Source of the DNA: Methanolinea sp. UBA473
GTDB lineage: Archaea > Halobacteriota > Methanomicrobia > Methanomicrobiales > Methanospirillaceae
Reading direction: 5' to 3'
DNA: 5,285 nucleotides
Assembly (NCBI GenBank): GCA_002509495.1
Contig: DAEV01000030.1
Location: 1 to 5,285 of the forward strand
Made by a program: the position numbers and the translations under genes. This document shows positions 4,986-5,285 of this stretch, in pieces (the first letter of the stretch is position 1; each line of letters opens with the position of its first letter). The notes beneath the pieces are model-generated. The model did not search any database. It was given only the letters and a program-made list of their open reading frames with translations, and was not told the DNA's origin.

Positions 4986-5285
4986 TGAAAAGGGCTTTAC
5001 ACCACTGGAGATCCCGCTCTGCCAGTCCCTGGGCATTCAGACGGGGATCGCCAGTGATGACATCCCATATCTTCTGAGTATTGGTATCAAACCACATCTC
5101 TTTTGTCCTGCCATACCGCCCCCTGCTCACCACCCGCGTGTTGATCACTCCCAGCATATTCAGTTCGGAGATGAGATCCGTGATGCGGCGGTGGGTGAGG
5201 ACATCGAGGTCCATTGCCGGGGCGATCTCCTTGTAAATCCGGCTCACTTCCCCGCTCGTGAAGATTGTCTGGCCCATCTGGTCCA
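4981..5285 (-). CDS. Orc1/Cdc6 replication initiator, C-terminal winged-helix part (5' end missing)
   Basis: About 100 C-terminal residues are visible, and the frame stays open to the right edge, reading aspartate-glutamine just before the first visible methionine, so this is a partial gene. The block from SGEVSRIYKEIAP through HRRITDLISELNMLGVI to VSRGRYGRTKEMWF is the typical winged-helix domain of archaeal Orc1/Cdc6. It contains the recognition helix and the basic beta-hairpin wing (RVVSRGRYGRTKE) that contacts origin DNA. The full protein is usually near 380-430 residues, with an AAA+ ATPase module upstream that lies outside the window. Orc1/Cdc6 binds origin recognition boxes and loads the MCM helicase. 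Archaeal origins commonly sit next to such genes, usually on the promoter side, which here would be beyond the right edge. It leads tightly into the Lrp-like gene, 7 nt away. Whether it is the main initiator or a paralogue cannot be told. Confidence 0.95.
   Translation of the reverse strand, partial: DQMGQTIFTSGEVSRIYKEIAPAMDLDVLTHRRITDLISELNMLGVINTRVVSRGRYGRTKEMWFDTNTQKIWDVITGDPRLNAQGLAERDLQWCKALFR

Noticed and set aside
4974..5036. A 21-residue N-terminal extension of the Lrp-like protein
   Set aside because: It would overlap the coding end of orc1/cdc6 out of frame, and Lrp proteins start right before the MDPKDLLLLQLL-like helix.

Overview
The window looks like chromosomal DNA of a methanogenic euryarchaeon, most likely of the Methanomicrobiales type. 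The evidence is an archaeal Orc1/Cdc6 replication initiator, the short archaeal form of adenylosuccinate synthetase (about 336 residues rather than about 430), a 60-residue Trm112-like zinc protein, an archaeal-style CbiB, and GGTGA/GAGG ribosome binding sites. This placement rests on protein character alone; no 16S rRNA or methanogenesis gene lies inside the window. Every gene I can support is on the minus strand, so the region reads right to left.

Right block (5285 to 3315): the C-terminal winged-helix end of orc1/cdc6, cut by the right edge, is followed after 7 nt by an Lrp/AsnC-family regulator and after 6 nt by a class I PLP-dependent aminotransferase. The spacing, and ribosome binding sites that overlap the upstream stop codons, point to one transcript with coupled translation.

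Middle gap (3314 to 2919): about 400 bp with no convincing gene. It holds the probable purA promoter, a weak T-tract, and several short open frames that may be chance or the remains of a decayed gene. One minus-strand micro-ORF ends in a one-base TAGTG overlap with the alternative GTG start of purA.

Left block (2903 to 1): purA (AMP synthesis), a Trm112-like zinc protein overlapping purA by ATGA, an 82-nt spacer rich in inverted repeats, cbiB (cobinamide step of cobalamin synthesis), and pdxS (PLP synthase), cut by the left edge. The theme is housekeeping and cofactor supply: PdxS makes the PLP that the aminotransferase uses, CbiB feeds the corrinoid needed by methanogen methyltransferases, and Trm112-like proteins activate methyltransferases of the translation machinery. 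I see no mobile element, CRISPR array, rRNA or tRNA. Nothing here amounts to a clearly new system. The best second looks are the cbiB leader, the unexplained gap, and the orc1-lrp-aminotransferase linkage.
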